DNA of 64,000 nucleotides from Flaccisagitta enflata (Eukaryota; Chaetognatha; Sagittoidea; Aphragmophora): positions 81,716,001 to 81,780,000 of the forward strand of contig OZ231127.1 of the NCBI GenBank assembly GCA_965153355.1, in the 5' to 3' direction. A program made the translations under genes and the position numbers. A model generated the notes under the pieces. The model was not told the origin of the DNA. It searched no databases and saw only the letters and a list, made by a program, of their open reading frames with translations. Positions 24,301-34,200 of the stretch are shown in pieces. How positions within the stretch are numbered: the first letter of the stretch is position 1; every line of letters begins with the position of its first letter.

Positions 24301-27079
24301 ACACTTGAAGACTATAAAACAGACAACTAGCGATTATGGCGGTCTTGATACTGTCTTTTTTGGAGATCCACGCCAACTTGGACCCATGTTTGATGACTGG
24401 ATTTTTGAACCGGACAAAAAACATCCTTGTGGTCCCATTGTAGGTGATATTCTATTTAAGAGTTTCCAAAGTTACACCTTGAATGAGATCATGAGGCAAG
24501 ATGATAATCGCTACATTCAAGCTCTTAACGACCTTTCCAGTCCTTCCTCGCCCATGAAAGCTGAAAGTGTCAAGCTTTTTAAACAACGAGAAATAAAAGA
24601 ACAAGACATTGATTTTCTGCCCAATTGTAGGGTGGACTATTTTCAAGAAAATAAGGATGTTGATCGCCACAACCTTGAAACATTGGACAAATTAGAATCT
24701 ATCAAATATGATGTAGATGCCAAGGTTACCTTGCTGGGTGATGCAACAAATGATGTTAAAAAAACACTTTTGAGTAAAATCAAGGAGGACAATAACCCTA
24801 AAGCTACTATGGGTTTACTTTTACACCTTTCATTAAAAATAGGTGCCAGATATTTCATACCAACAAATATATGCATCAGTGATGGAATGGTTAATGGAGC
24901 AATTGGAACACTCATGGATATCGATTTTAGCTCAAAGAATCAACCTTTGACCTTGTGGGTAAAATTTGACAATGATAAAGTTGGCGTTGATGCAAGGTCA
25001 AGGGTGAGGAATGGGACTAAGTTTAGAAAACGATGTGATGATGGTTGGACACCAATCACAAAAACAACAAAACAATTTCCAACTTCTCGCATCAAGATAT
25101 TTGGAATCATCAATCAGTTTCCATTAGCCTTGGGGTATTCATTCACCATAGCTAAATGCCAGGGAAACAATAACATAGGTATCCACACCGTAGTTCATTT
25201 GAACAAGAAAGCTCTTTCAAGAAGAGAGCAATATGTAGCATTTTCAAGAAGTGATAAGCTGGAAAATCTACATATTGTTGGCAACTTCACAGATCCATGG
25301 TTTAAAGAGGAAGAACGTAGAAAGAAGAAATTCCCATTGTTGATCACGGAAGACCGAGTGTGCAATGCATTCAAGGAACTTGAAAAGAAGGAAATTGAAT
25401 TGATTTGGAAACCATTGTACAAATTTCCAAAAGAATCACTAAAACTGGTTTTCCACAATGTGAACAGTTTGTTGCCTCATCTCGAAGATATCAGGATGGA
25501 CTACAGCACCATGGCAGCAGATGTTTGCTTCTTTTTGGACAGTAGATTGAAGTCTATAAGTAATATTTGCCTTGATACTTTTTCTATCAAGGATCAAATT
25601 ATCATGGAAAATCAACTTAGGGTCCCTGGGGGCATTGTTATCCTGGCTAAACCTCATGTTGATGTAAAGGTATGTAAAAAGGTTTTCGAACAGGCTCATG
25701 GCCATTATGGACTTGCATTAACATGCATGATTGATGATACAATTATTGTTGCAGTCTATTTTAGTCCAAAATGCTCTTTGGCATACATACAAACCTGTAT
25801 TGACAAAGCCTTAAAGGGTTTTGAGAATTCTCCACAGATTATAATTGGAGGTGATTTTAATCAGAAAGATGATCTCCAACCTTTGATTGATATTGGCTTT
25901 AAAAATTTTGTAACGCTACCAACTACTAAATGGATGACTAGAATTGATCATTTGTATGCCAATTTTGATACAGAAATTTTCACATGTGTTAATCCTAGTT
26001 ATTTTTCTGACCATCATAGCATTATCACCGTTTTAGGAATGAATGGTGATGCTGGTTTTTCTTGCAAGGTTCCATCTGAATTGGATGAATGTATGGATTT
26101 TACTGAAGACATTGAATATTGTCCTATGGAAAAAAATAATAGTCATCAGGTTGCAGAATCCTTGTTAAGGAACCCAGAGCCTGAAAAAAATGTTAGTAAA
26201 CTCAACAGTCAAACCTTAGATATTTTTCACAGACTGAAAAACTTATGGAATATGAACACCTGCTGGCTTAATTGTATATTTCAAGCTTTGTGGGCAATTC
26301 TAGCATCTGATAAGAATTTTTCTTTGACCACAAACTCTGATGTTTCAAGTTGCATTTTTAATTGGATTTATGGTAGGTCTAATGAGATTTCTCAAACATT
26401 TGATTTGTGCACTGAAAAAATATCAGATCTACCATTAAAAAAAGCCTTTCTAATGTCTATTGGCAAATTCAATGAAGTACATATGAAGAGCCAAGAGGAT
26501 GTCCTTGAAACATTTCAAGAGTTTGTCAATCAATGTGATAGTTTATCTTGCTTAAAACATTGTCAATTGGAAACATACAAGTGCCCAGCCTGTGATTCTC
26601 AGAAAACACAGAGCTTAACAGAGACTGTTCTTTTGGTTCCAATCACAGAAAAATTCATGATCCGAGGTAAATTTGATCTGGGTAATGCAATTCATAGCAA
26701 ATTTACCAAGGATGAAATTTCAGAAAAAGTTTGTGACAATTCAGCATGTAAATTTCAATGTGTTAAAACATTAACAATAACTGGCAAACCAAGATATCTG
26801 ATAGTGAATGTGAATAGAGCTGGTCCCAGTAATAAGAAAGACACCACTGCTTGTATCGTACCTCACAAGATGCTGATTAATACAACTGAAATTCCTGTGG
26901 AATTTGAACTTATTGCTGTTATAAAGCATATTGGTAACACTGCAGATGCAGGGCATTATGTATGTTTTAGAAAGCAAGATGAAGACTGGTTCCTTATCAA
27001 TGACACAGCCATATCAAAGTGCGATTTCTCTGATCTGGTAACAGCAAATCTTTTTATTTACAAGAATTTTAATGAATAA
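18392..27079 (+). CDS. Helitron/Helentron-type transposase, five enzymatic domains
   Basis: One unbroken 2895-codon ORF. Residues 1-200 are an SGNH-type hydrolase (TDSL with S9, GAND 68-71, D178/H181 in DGLH). A basic linker follows, with twelve 15-residue repeats (592-772), then a Cys-rich segment (CTCCHR, CDSC) and a conserved pre-Rep region. The HUH Rep centre has HVH (H1351, H1353) and two tyrosines spaced Y-x3-Y (Y1555, Y1559). The PIF1-like helicase has Walker A GEAGTGKS 1861-1868, ADEF, FGDPRQLGPM, CQGN and YVAFSRS. An EEP/AP-type endonuclease follows (FHNVNSL at 2354, GGDFN 2486-2490, RIDHLY, SDHH 2539-2542). The C-terminus is a USP/C19 protease: NTCW with C2624, zinc-type CPAC and CDNSAC, GHYVCF with H2855, ND 2870-2871. 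Rep, helicase and EEP together are the hallmark of Helentron/Helitron2 rolling-circle elements; a USP is less usual than the OTU proteases known there. All key residues look intact, so the copy may be recent. Element ends were not identified. Confidence 0.93.
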   Translation: MLGVLLTDSLMNGCPDDAIERLRVNQGLKELDVQCCPGFTTGKLIGGNGEIHSLMQKKSYDHVFLVSGANDFNHNNDDCYIRKCKSIAKECQDHLHSFCSQYPQSKVTMAPIPMRNICKESQMIHRFPEYGSPTWIQTTNQAISLLQDYFYISPSHSNQATFLISPPFQIWEPLLSPDGLHLNPKGKRKMIEYLMKSESHYSVSQGDFPPLPKPSSSFSFEPQVAVPKVVRKEKPNNNLFIHQCCLKQDVSFRGPPKKSSPTLVKVSVPAVKAITTSIKKPKRTKNTNQWLFQIANADDCFSRPNHLPRAKPKIQRERKVRKGEQQRIEKFLKQQKRNALGKVPWYERPEWNQSEVESQRGRELMKQSSWRVTSLSLTRKKANRFDMKANEEIKEERRNNLLSKISKRISDLKTLRQSFINNHVVQKSNGLTKKSENCNSFVQNPKLSKNEQKSILKRMKEFLNPLKEDFFKKSSKTEEKISFTYNTKRGCHIELEKMNGDIETLLDFENESCNFSSKKAPSSDKVGLFETKKEINHSFPLLGGHKKKSKSKERETKKRQRAAKLNNLSPEELELSQKNERDRKSRDYLTKRQDILSARKNHYDQNKADILSARQDHYNKNKADILSAKQDHYDNNKADILFAKQDHYDKNKADILSARQDHYDQNKADILSARQDHYDQKKADILSARQDHYDKNKADILSARQDHYDKNKADILSAKHDHYDQNKADILSAKQDHYHQNKADILSAKQDHYVQNKADILSAKQDHYDKNRNTILLQKRQSYKAKRSKSPSKTAKRYKGAKAHHRKLRLAKNLKLSTVKMHDECYKANRQDIIAKYHNFYDLIKYGPDFVCTCCHRSLFENQVKQLTKALNTNVKIGKMEYECATDKMSFDGVEYICDSCYTNLKKGKMPKYAVVNGNELPFVPPQVKCLNEGEERCVSPRVQFIRVQKLGCDGQKGIKSNVVNVPVDVGKLNLQLPTPSLENQILQLHFKRKLSYEHDYLAQNIDLNKIKDALSILANSELYREAGVEIDLDNFKKLDESNDALVQECLENITIDDNSDKNVADQEEDDDDDDWDELGDDYPTNIGNDNTMIINESDELKDMVNARNDLSVAPGEGQTPLPLTLDTFCEYLAYPTLNAGKKPADHIVHMSFKDKCKLQLMHADNRYRMHPTYPFSIYRKAETILHKQNIQISMKKGKKVDGASVTAKDVLGNDFQNILRYDGGYKVLDSNRCSPAYWQKVKGELFAMVRQLGMPTWFLTFSAAETWWPELIRSLKKDSDGTILTDKQIYEMPWIEKVKLIRANAVLCARHFNHRFEAFLKTELKEKLHYNANLDDYFFRIEFQQRGSPHVHLIMWKHDAPKYGIHSNEEICQYIDKYVKCSISSDDKENVPFHLRCQIHKHSECCKKRKRKECRFKFPRYPMDKTRIIEPHDWALYVKKNFSHLDEVQQKEIESKFKKENGERKGKILNFLNEMDLNDPTYFSMSFETFLNRLEIDVEKYCLAIASSLKRAEIFMKRDLKDVRVNNYNDDLLKAWIGNMDIQYILDPYSVCMYVINYIGKSYRGMSRLLRQVVADCKKKNSSLKTKMFRICKEFQGASEVSAQEVAYDLCQLHKTRSTRTKVWINTYPKHERVKMLKSRDQLKTMKDDAEDIFIENLHTRYSKRSKEDEQLSLVDYALGVSGRKRVLQYHQYSPEMDMENYARVLLMLFMPWRDEDRLRGDFETHTDHYLSLKEYLENKKSELHKIDEQKLEALSKDPEIDDFSDNLVPTLDNDESAAALVNELQNNGAIDKENVDIDLIHELGEDYFRNEEVKIKKCTSSAEEQNAIYRSLNRRQKEVFYDIIRRVQLSIPIRIMIMGEAGTGKSRLLQAINMWVDHFYSNIRSNDPNSAYSIICSYTGNAAFNAGGLTFHSALGMKINQNLSDDSVFGLISDKRLQQLIDAFANIRFLCADEFTYIGAHMNTKINKHLKTIKQTTSDYGGLDTVFFGDPRQLGPMFDDWIFEPDKKHPCGPIVGDILFKSFQSYTLNEIMRQDDNRYIQALNDLSSPSSPMKAESVKLFKQREIKEQDIDFLPNCRVDYFQENKDVDRHNLETLDKLESIKYDVDAKVTLLGDATNDVKKTLLSKIKEDNNPKATMGLLLHLSLKIGARYFIPTNICISDGMVNGAIGTLMDIDFSSKNQPLTLWVKFDNDKVGVDARSRVRNGTKFRKRCDDGWTPITKTTKQFPTSRIKIFGIINQFPLALGYSFTIAKCQGNNNIGIHTVVHLNKKALSRREQYVAFSRSDKLENLHIVGNFTDPWFKEEERRKKKFPLLITEDRVCNAFKELEKKEIELIWKPLYKFPKESLKLVFHNVNSLLPHLEDIRMDYSTMAADVCFFLDSRLKSISNICLDTFSIKDQIIMENQLRVPGGIVILAKPHVDVKVCKKVFEQAHGHYGLALTCMIDDTIIVAVYFSPKCSLAYIQTCIDKALKGFENSPQIIIGGDFNQKDDLQPLIDIGFKNFVTLPTTKWMTRIDHLYANFDTEIFTCVNPSYFSDHHSIITVLGMNGDAGFSCKVPSELDECMDFTEDIEYCPMEKNNSHQVAESLLRNPEPEKNVSKLNSQTLDIFHRLKNLWNMNTCWLNCIFQALWAILASDKNFSLTTNSDVSSCIFNWIYGRSNEISQTFDLCTEKISDLPLKKAFLMSIGKFNEVHMKSQEDVLETFQEFVNQCDSLSCLKHCQLETYKCPACDSQKTQSLTETVLLVPITEKFMIRGKFDLGNAIHSKFTKDEISEKVCDNSACKFQCVKTLTITGKPRYLIVNVNRAGPSNKKDTTACIVPHKMLINTTEIPVEFELIAVIKHIGNTADAGHYVCFRKQDEDWFLINDTAISKCDFSDLVTANLFIYKNFNE
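20165..20707 (+). repeat. 45-bp coding minisatellite, 12 units
   Basis: Twelve in-frame units encode ADILSARQDHYDQNK variants inside the transposase, between the hydrolase and Rep. The units are charged and probably helical. Basic tandem repeats before the Rep domain occur in other Helitron proteins, where nucleic-acid binding is suspected. Confidence 0.95.
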
Positions 27080-27181
27080 GATAGGCCTGTGTCACTCTAC
27101 TATACATACTTTTACTTTACTTTTACTATCTGGTAGAAGCTGATTTACATTAAGAGAAACTAATGAGCTTTAAAACCATGA
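27080..27181. other. 3' flank of transposase ORF
   Basis: No AATAAA polyadenylation signal or element terminus recognised. Confidence 0.3.
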
Positions 27182-27540
27182 AAGTGGTTAAGGGGCTAAC
27201 TCACCTTCGGGGCAATGGGGGTTTTTGCATTGGACATTTTATCGAGATGCATAGGATAGGCTACATAGGAGTATCTTAATTAAGTGCCCAATGTAAAGAC
27301 CTCTTAAGTTACCCAAGCGGCTGGATGTTCGTTTTTTGACTGGTTGCCCTCAAGGAAGTAGGAAAAATCCACTTGTCGAGTCGACAGTGATTCCAAGTGG
27401 TTAAGGGGCTAACTCACCTTCGGGGCAATAGGGTTTTTTTGCATCAGATATCTTACAAAAATTTTACAAAGATATCTTAGTAATCTTTTCATAAGGTGTC
27501 CTATGCAAATGACCCTTAAGTTACCCAAGTGGCTGGCTGT
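27182..27540. repeat. Palindromic repeat P1, copies 1 and 2
   Basis: Two direct copies about 212 bp apart (from 27184 and 27396), both with AGTGGTTAAGGGGCTAACTC and CTTCGGGGCAAT at the left and AAGTTACCCAAG-GGCTGG at the right. In copy 1 the middle folds back: GTTTTTGCATTGGACATTTT (27221-27240) and onward is inverted at 27264-27302. Copy 2 has a degraded fold. Confidence 0.75.
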
Positions 27541-27584
27541 CCTTCAGGAACTTTTAAACAAATCCACTTTCAATGATACCTCTA

Positions 27585-28246
27585 GTTTCTCAAACGTAGG
27601 CATCTCTAAATGTTAGGCATCTCCAAATGTTAGGCATCCCTAAATGTTAGGTATCTCCCAATGATAGGCATCCCCTAATGTTTAGCACCCCAAAGTGTTG
27701 AATATCAACAAATGATAGACATCCCCCGTTAGGCATCTCCAAATATTATGCAGCCCCAAGTGTCAGGCATATCCAATGTTAGGCATCCCTAAATGTTTCG
27801 CATCTCCAAATGTTAGGCATCTCCAAATGTTAAGTGTCCTTAAATGTTAGCAATCTCCAGATGTAAGGCATTCTTAAATACTAGAGACCCTTAAATGTTA
27901 GGTATATGTTAATGTTAGGCTTCACTAAGTATTAGGCAATCTCAAATGTTAGGCATAAACAAATGTTAGTCATGTCTAAATGTTAGGGTTGTCTAAATGG
28001 TCATTACCCCAAAAGTATCGTCATCCTTAATTGTTAGGCATCCCTAGACATTAGGTATCCCAAAATGTTAGTCATCTCTAAATGTTAGGTTTCCTTAAAT
28101 TTTTAGCGTCCCAAAACTATAGTTTTCTTAAATGTTAGGCATCCCTGGATATTAGGTATCTCCTAGTGTTAAGCGTCCTTAAATGTTAGGTATCTCCAAT
28201 TAAAAGTTCTGTATCTTTGATGGTTAGGCATCCCAAATGTTCAATA
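27585..28246 (+). repeat. ~17-bp minisatellite (AAATGTTAGGCATCTCC)
   Basis: About 35 diverged units of AAATGTTAGGCATCYCC. The array resumes at 28685-28820 after family-A DNA, so it was split by insertion. Confidence 0.9.
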
Positions 28247-28290
28247 TTTTTAGTCGCGTGCTTCGCGACTCCCATTTTACTTTTTTTATG
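28247..28290 (-). mobile_element. Family-A 3' end fragment
   Basis: TTTTTAGTCGCGTGCTTCGC then GACT: the minus-strand 3' hairpin and A-rich exit only. Confidence 0.6.
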
Positions 28291-28458
28291 TTTTTGCGTA
28301 CAAAATGGTATTCTTAGTACTCAGTATTTAAACAACTACTCAGTATTTAAACAACTACTGACCAAAAAACCCACATGAAAAATGATTGGTGAAATTTATA
28401 AACCTCACATTCAACTATTGTATGTGAACTAAAGTCGCTCAACTTTATTAAAGAGAAA

Positions 28459-28632
28459 ACAAGGCCGGATACACGGCCAATACCAGTCGCGGATGGGTGG
28501 GCAGGGGCGGAAATGCGTGTTTTCCCACTTTTTAACTCGATCACCACGGACTGACCGACCAACCGACCAACCGACCAACGGACGGACGGACGGACAAAGC
28601 CTCTTATAGAGTCGCTAGTCCGCGACTAAAAA
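28459..28632 (+). mobile_element. Family-A element, complete
   Basis: Starts ACAAGGCCGGATACACGGCC, 5' motif AGTCGCGGAT, GGGTGGGCAGGGGCGG, an ACCG/ACGG core, CCTCTTATAGAG, then hairpin AGTCGCTAGTCCGCGACT and AAAAA. The 5' motif pairs with distal arm GTCCGCGACT better than the proximal arm AGTCGCTAG does. Confidence 0.9.
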
Positions 28633-28820
28633 CCCAAGTAAACCAAAAAATACGTTTTTTTCACCGAGATGTATACAGGCAATAAGTGCCATGCACAAAT
28701 GATAGGTATTTCTAAATGTTAGGTTTCTCAAAATGCTAGTCATACACAAATGCTAGCCACTACCAAAAGTAAGGAAACCCCAAAAGTAAGGCATTCCCAA
28801 ATGTTAAGTATCCCCAAATT
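28633..28820 (+). repeat. Minisatellite continuation
   Basis: Further AAATGTTAGG-type units (from about 28685), the right part of the interrupted array. Confidence 0.8.
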
Positions 28821-28846
28821 TATGTTTGCATGATTGTATGTTTGTA

Positions 28847-29343
<497 letters not shown>

Positions 29344-29381
29344 AAGTCTCTTAAATAATAGGTTTTCTCACTGAATGATCA

Positions 29382-29583
29382 GTTCATGATGAAGTGTTGT
29401 CTTGGGCATCTGATGACATCAATTTTGGCTTCAAAGTTTTACATTTACCATAACTGAGGATTAACCACTTTGAAATTTTGGGTTTCCCACACGGAAGTTT
29501 TCAGCAGAGGTTAAGATCCAGTAAGGTAAATGTAATATTTGACTATCTAAAATGATGTCAAATGGTGCCCAAGACATGAACAC
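29382..29583. repeat. Palindromic repeat P2, copy 1
   Basis: About 200 bp folding on itself: GTTCATGATGAAGTGTTGTC, TTGGGCATCTGATGACATC and TTTTACATTTACC at the left are inverted at the right as GGTAAATGTAATATT, GATGTCAAATGGTGCCCAAG and ACATGAAC. The centre is about 29483. Confidence 0.8.
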
Positions 29584-29688
29584 AAACTGCGTGATATGTT
29601 GATTCTTTATTTTGACATGGGCCATCCTGAACTTTTACAATTTGTCAGGAAATTCCAAAATTTTTACTCTAGGAGAATATCATAGTAA

Positions 29689-29817
29689 TCAAGAGGCAAA
29701 CTCACTTTTGGGGCTATAAAGTTTTTGCGTTGCACATTTTATTGAGATACATAGGATAGGATTTATAGGAGTATCTCAATAAAGTGCCCTGTGCAAAAAC
29801 CTTCCAAGTGGCCAAGT
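29689..29817. repeat. Palindromic repeat P1, copy 3
   Basis: AAGAGGCAAACTCACTTTTG matches the P1 left part. GTTTTTGCGTTGCACATTTT with ATTGAGATACATAGGA (29721-29756) is inverted at 29764-29800 (TATAGGAGTATCTCAATAAA, GTGCAAAAAC). Confidence 0.75.
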
Positions 29818-29876
29818 TGACAGGATATAAGCTTGTACCTAAATCACAAAAAGTGATCATATTGAAATCCTCTTAC

Positions 29877-30083
29877 CAGTTCATGTTATAGTGCTGTCTT
29901 AGGCATCTTATGACATCAATTTTAGTCTGTCAAATTTTGCATTTACCAGAATTGAGGATTTACCCCTTTAAAGTTTGGGTTTCCCATAAGGAAGTGTCCA
30001 ACAGAGGTTAAGTTCCAGTGAGGTAAATATGATATTTGACGCTCTAAATGATATCACATGGTTCCCAAGACATAAACATGAAC
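29877..30083. repeat. Palindromic repeat P2, copy 2
   Basis: Direct copy of 29382-29583 with about 80 percent identity by eye and the same fold (CAGTTCATG to CATGAAC). Confidence 0.8.
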
Positions 30084-30633
30084 TGCTTGGGGAACTCCAA
30101 AATAATCGCTTATTGTCATTTATGTGTTCAGCTGTTATTAAACTGGGGTAGGGGTGTCAATGCTCATTCTATCTTTCGACCATGATTGATGGCCAACAGC
30201 ATGAATGACCATTGAATCGAGGCCCAGTCTAATATGGTGTATAAAAGGATCTAGAATTAAACAAAGGTATTTTTCTTGGAAACCCTGTTGGGTGAAATTT
30301 CATCTAAAGCCGCCACTTGGTCACTCAAGTTGTTTTTTCATCCTTCTGTGGAAACTTGAAGTGTGCTTTAAATGCTTTCATCCTATTCTAGATAATTTTG
30401 TATGCCCTATTAGAAAAACCAGCGCGCGGAGAAGTCTACCTCACCCAGGTCGCGCGGAAACGACAGCAGATGTTGTTTCCGCATGATCTATGATCTTATC
30501 TTTAATTTTAGTTACAGGAGGAACTTGCGAATTAATGCTGTTTTGGTTGCAGGAAGTTGGGAGACAAAAAGGTATATAATTAGTGAATCAGCATTAAAAA
30601 GATCTTAAGATTGTATTGTAATGTTTATTCAAA
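30084..30633. other. Unique DNA ending in duplicated ~120-bp segment
   Basis: No gene recognised. The 93-codon plus frame at 30205-30486 has no known motif. About 30511-30631 (GTTACAGGAG, ACAAAAAGGTA-ATAATTAGTGAA, ATTGTAATGTTT) is repeated at 30970-31120. Confidence 0.45.
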
Positions 30634-30882
30634 CAAGGCCAGATACACGGCTACCCCAGTCGCGTACGGGTGGGCAGGGGCCATATTTGAGGTCAGTTGA
30701 GCATTTGGTTAGGAGCGGTATAGCCAAAAACCCCATAAACGCCAAAAAAGTAAAATGTGAAGGACTGACGGACAGACGGATGGACGGACAGACGGACGGA
30801 CGGACGGACAGACGGACGGACCAACAGACCGACGGACTGACAAAGCGGGGTGTAGAGTTGCATAGCACGCGACTAAAAACTT
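30634..30882 (+). mobile_element. Family-A element, complete
   Basis: ACAAGGCCAGATACACGGCT, 5' motif AGTCGCGTAC, GGGTGGGCAGGGGCC, GGAC/ACGG core (30770-30842), GCGGGGTGTAGAG, 3' hairpin with distal arm GCACGCGACT and AAAAA exit. It sits at the end of the first copy of a duplicated segment. Confidence 0.9.
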
Positions 30883-30963
30883 CTATGATTTGTAATTATT
30901 CAGGAAGACAAATACCAGCAACAAAGTGACAGCAGATTCAAGACTTTGAACATGCACTCAACA

Positions 30964-31120
30964 GAAGAGTTACAGGAGCTTGCAAATCAACGCTGTTTAG
31001 GTTGCACATTGGCACCATTTGGAAGTTTGGAAAACAAAAAGGTAGATAATTAGTGAAACAGCAGCATAGAAATCTTTTGATTTGAATGAGTCTGGAGCAG
31101 AGGGATTGTAATGTTTGAAT
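30964..31120 (+). repeat. Second copy of duplicated segment
   Basis: Diverged direct copy of 30511-30631, without the family-A insertion. Confidence 0.6.
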
Positions 31121-31245
31121 GTGTTTTAAAAGAAATTGAAAGTGATTGTTATGAGTCCAATGATAAATCTTTTGTACATGGATGGTTAATTTCATAAAAT
31201 GGCAAACATACAATAAAATTGCAAAAAAAAAGTTTTGACTCTACT

Positions 31246-34200
31246 TGAGTTTTGAGACTAGGATCAGAGTTTTGAGACTAGAGATGAGGCTTGAGGCTGG
31301 GTTTTGAGCCTCAAGGCTAGGACCTAATTTCTGATAAGGGGATTTTAGTCATGTAGCAGGGTTCTGAGCTTTGAGGTGGGAATATGACTCATAAGGTTAT
31401 GATTTAAGCCACCATGTAAGGCATTGAACGGCAAGTATGAGAATTGAGCTTTGAGGGTAGAATTTATGACTTAAGGGTGGGATTGAGTAGTAGCTTAGAT
31501 TTGAACCTTTGGACTGGGATTTGAGCCTTGGTACTTGGGCCTGAAAGGCATAATCTGAGCCTTGAGGCTGGGATTCACATCCTGAGGCCAGGGCCTTGAG
31601 GCTGGTATTTGAGTGTCATAGGTGCAATTTGCTTTGAGGATGCTTTGAGGACAACTTTGAGAATGGGATTTAAGCTTTGAGGCTGGGATTTAGGTATGGA
31701 AGGCTAGGGTTTTGAAATTTGGATTTAAGCCTGGATCTTGGGTTAGGAATCTTTGGGCAAGGCTCAATATTAGGCCTGAAGCATTGATTTTACATGGTCA
31801 GCCGCAAATGGCCCAATGACCTATGTTTAAAACTTGGATTTGAACCTATGGAGTGGGATTTGAGCCTTGAGGTTGGGAGATGGGCCTTGCACTGGGATAT
31901 GTGCCTCAAGGCTGCGTTTTGGGCCTTGAGGTTAAGATTTGGGACTTAAGGGGGGGGGAAGATCAAGGAGGAGATTAAGAGGGAGAAATTTGGCTTGGTC
32001 AGCAGGCCCCGAACGACCCGAAGACCTATGCTCAAAACTTAGATTTGGACTGGGATTTGAGCCTTGAGGTTGGGATTTGGGCCCAAAGGCGGGAATATAG
32101 CTATTTGATTGGGAATTGGGCCTGGAAGCTAAGAAATGAACCTTGGACCAGGATTTGTGCTTCAAGATTGGAATATGGGATTTCAGCTTAAAGGCTAGGA
32201 TTTGGGTCTCAAGGCTGCCACTTGGGCCTTGAGGTTAAGATTTGGGCCTTTAAGGCTGTAATTTGAGCTTGGAGGCTGGAATTGGGGCCATGTGGCCGGA
32301 TATTTAGCCTCAAGGCTGGATTCTGGGCTTTGATGCTCGATTCTGAGCCTTGAGGCTGGAATTTGAGGCTTGAAGCTGGAAAATGAGCCTCACGGTTGGA
32401 ATTTGAGCCTCGAGGCTGGAATTTGAGCCTCAAGGCTAGATTTTTGGCTAAAATGCTAGATTTGAGGGTCAAGGGGGTGACAGAGAAGGAGGAGGAGAGG
32501 AAGAAGAAGTGGAAAATCTGGAGAGGCTGTAAAGGTTGGATTCTGGGCTTCAAGGCTCAATTTTAAGTCTTGAGGTTGGAATTTGAGCCTTAAGGCTGGA
32601 ATCTCAAAGGTGCAATTTGCTTTGAGGAGAGGATTTGAGCTTTGAGAATGGGATTTACGCTTTGAGGCTGGGATTTAAGTATGGAAGGTAGAATTCTTAA
32701 GCCTCATGGTAGGGATTGATTCTATGAAGATTGGCTAGGGTTTTGAGATTTGGATTTAAGCCTAGATCTTCGGATTGGAATTTTTTGGCTGGGATACAGA
32801 TGTCAAGGCTCAACATTAGGCCTGAAGCATTGATTTTGCATGGTCAGCCGCAATTGGCCCAATGACCAATGTTTAAAACTTGGATTTGAACTTTTGGACA
32901 GGGATTTGAGCCTTGAGGTTGGGAGACGGGCCTTGCACTGGGATATGTGCCTCAAGGCTGCGTTTTTGGCCTTGAGGTTAAGATTTGGGACTTAAAGGGG
33001 GGGATCAAGGAGGAGATTGAGAAGGAGAAATTTGGCTCGGTCAGCAGGCCCCGAAGGACCCGATGACCTATGCTTAAAACTTAGATTTGAACCATTGGAC
33101 TGGAATTTGAGCCTTGAGGTTGGGATTTGGGCCCAAAGGCGGGAATATAGCTATTTGATTGGGATTTGGGCCTGGAAGCTGAGAAATGAACCTTGGACCA
33201 GGCTTTTGTGCTTTAAGGCTTGAATATGGGATTTCAGCTTAAAGGCTAGGATTTGGGTCTCAAGGCTGCGATTTGGGCCTTGAGGTTAAGATTTGGGCCT
33301 TAAAGGCTATAATTTGAGCTTGGAGGCTGGAATTGGGGCCATGTGGCTGGATATATAGCCTCAAGGCTGGATTCTGAGCTTTGATGCTCGATTCTGAGCC
33401 TTGAGGCTGGATTTTAAGCTTTGAGGCTGGAATTTGAGGCTTGAAGCTGGCAAATGAGCCTCACGGTTGGAATTTGAGCCTCAAGGCTGGAATCTGAGCC
33501 TCAAAGCCGGATTTTTGGCTTGAACGCTATATTTGAGGGTCAAGGGGGTGGACAGAGAAGGAGTAGAAGAGGAAGAAGTGGAAAATCTGGAGAGGCTGGA
33601 AAGGCTGGATTCTGGTCTTCAAGGCTCAATTTTGAGTCTTGAGGTTGGAATTTGAGCCTTGAGGCTGGAATTTGAGCCTCAAGGCTGGAATTTGAGCCCT
33701 GAAGTTGGAATTTTAGCTTTAAAGCTGGAATATGAGCCTCAAGGCTGATAGTTGAGCCCTGAGTTTGAGCTTGGAGGCTGGAATTGGGGCCATGTGGCTG
33801 GATATTTAGCCTCAAGGCTGGATTCTGGGCTTTGATGCTCGATTCTGAGCCTTGAGGCTGGATTTTAAGCTTTGAGGCTGGAATTTGAGGCTTGGAGCTG
33901 GAAAATGAGCCTCACGGTTGGAATTTGAGCCTCGAGGCTGGAATCTGAGCCTCAAGGCCAGATTTTTGGCTTGAACGCTATATTTGAGGGTCAAGGGGGT
34001 GGACAGAGAAGGAGTAGAAGAGGAAGAAGTGGAAAATCTGGAGAGGCTGGAAAGGCTGGTTTCTGGTCTTCAAGGCTCAATTTTGAGTCTTGAGGTTGGA
34101 ATTTGAGCCTTGAGGCTGGAATTTGAGCCTCAAGGCTGGAATTTGAGCCCTGAAGTTGGAATTTTAGCTTTAAAGCTGGAATATGAGCCTCAAGGCTGAT

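Noticed and set aside
27182-27420. tRNA-like gene or tRNA-derived SINE head (AGTGGTTAAGGGGCTAAC)
   Set aside because: Resembles a D-arm/A-box, but no B-box (GGTTCGAATCC type) at the right distance and no cloverleaf; the sequence instead folds as a simple palindrome.
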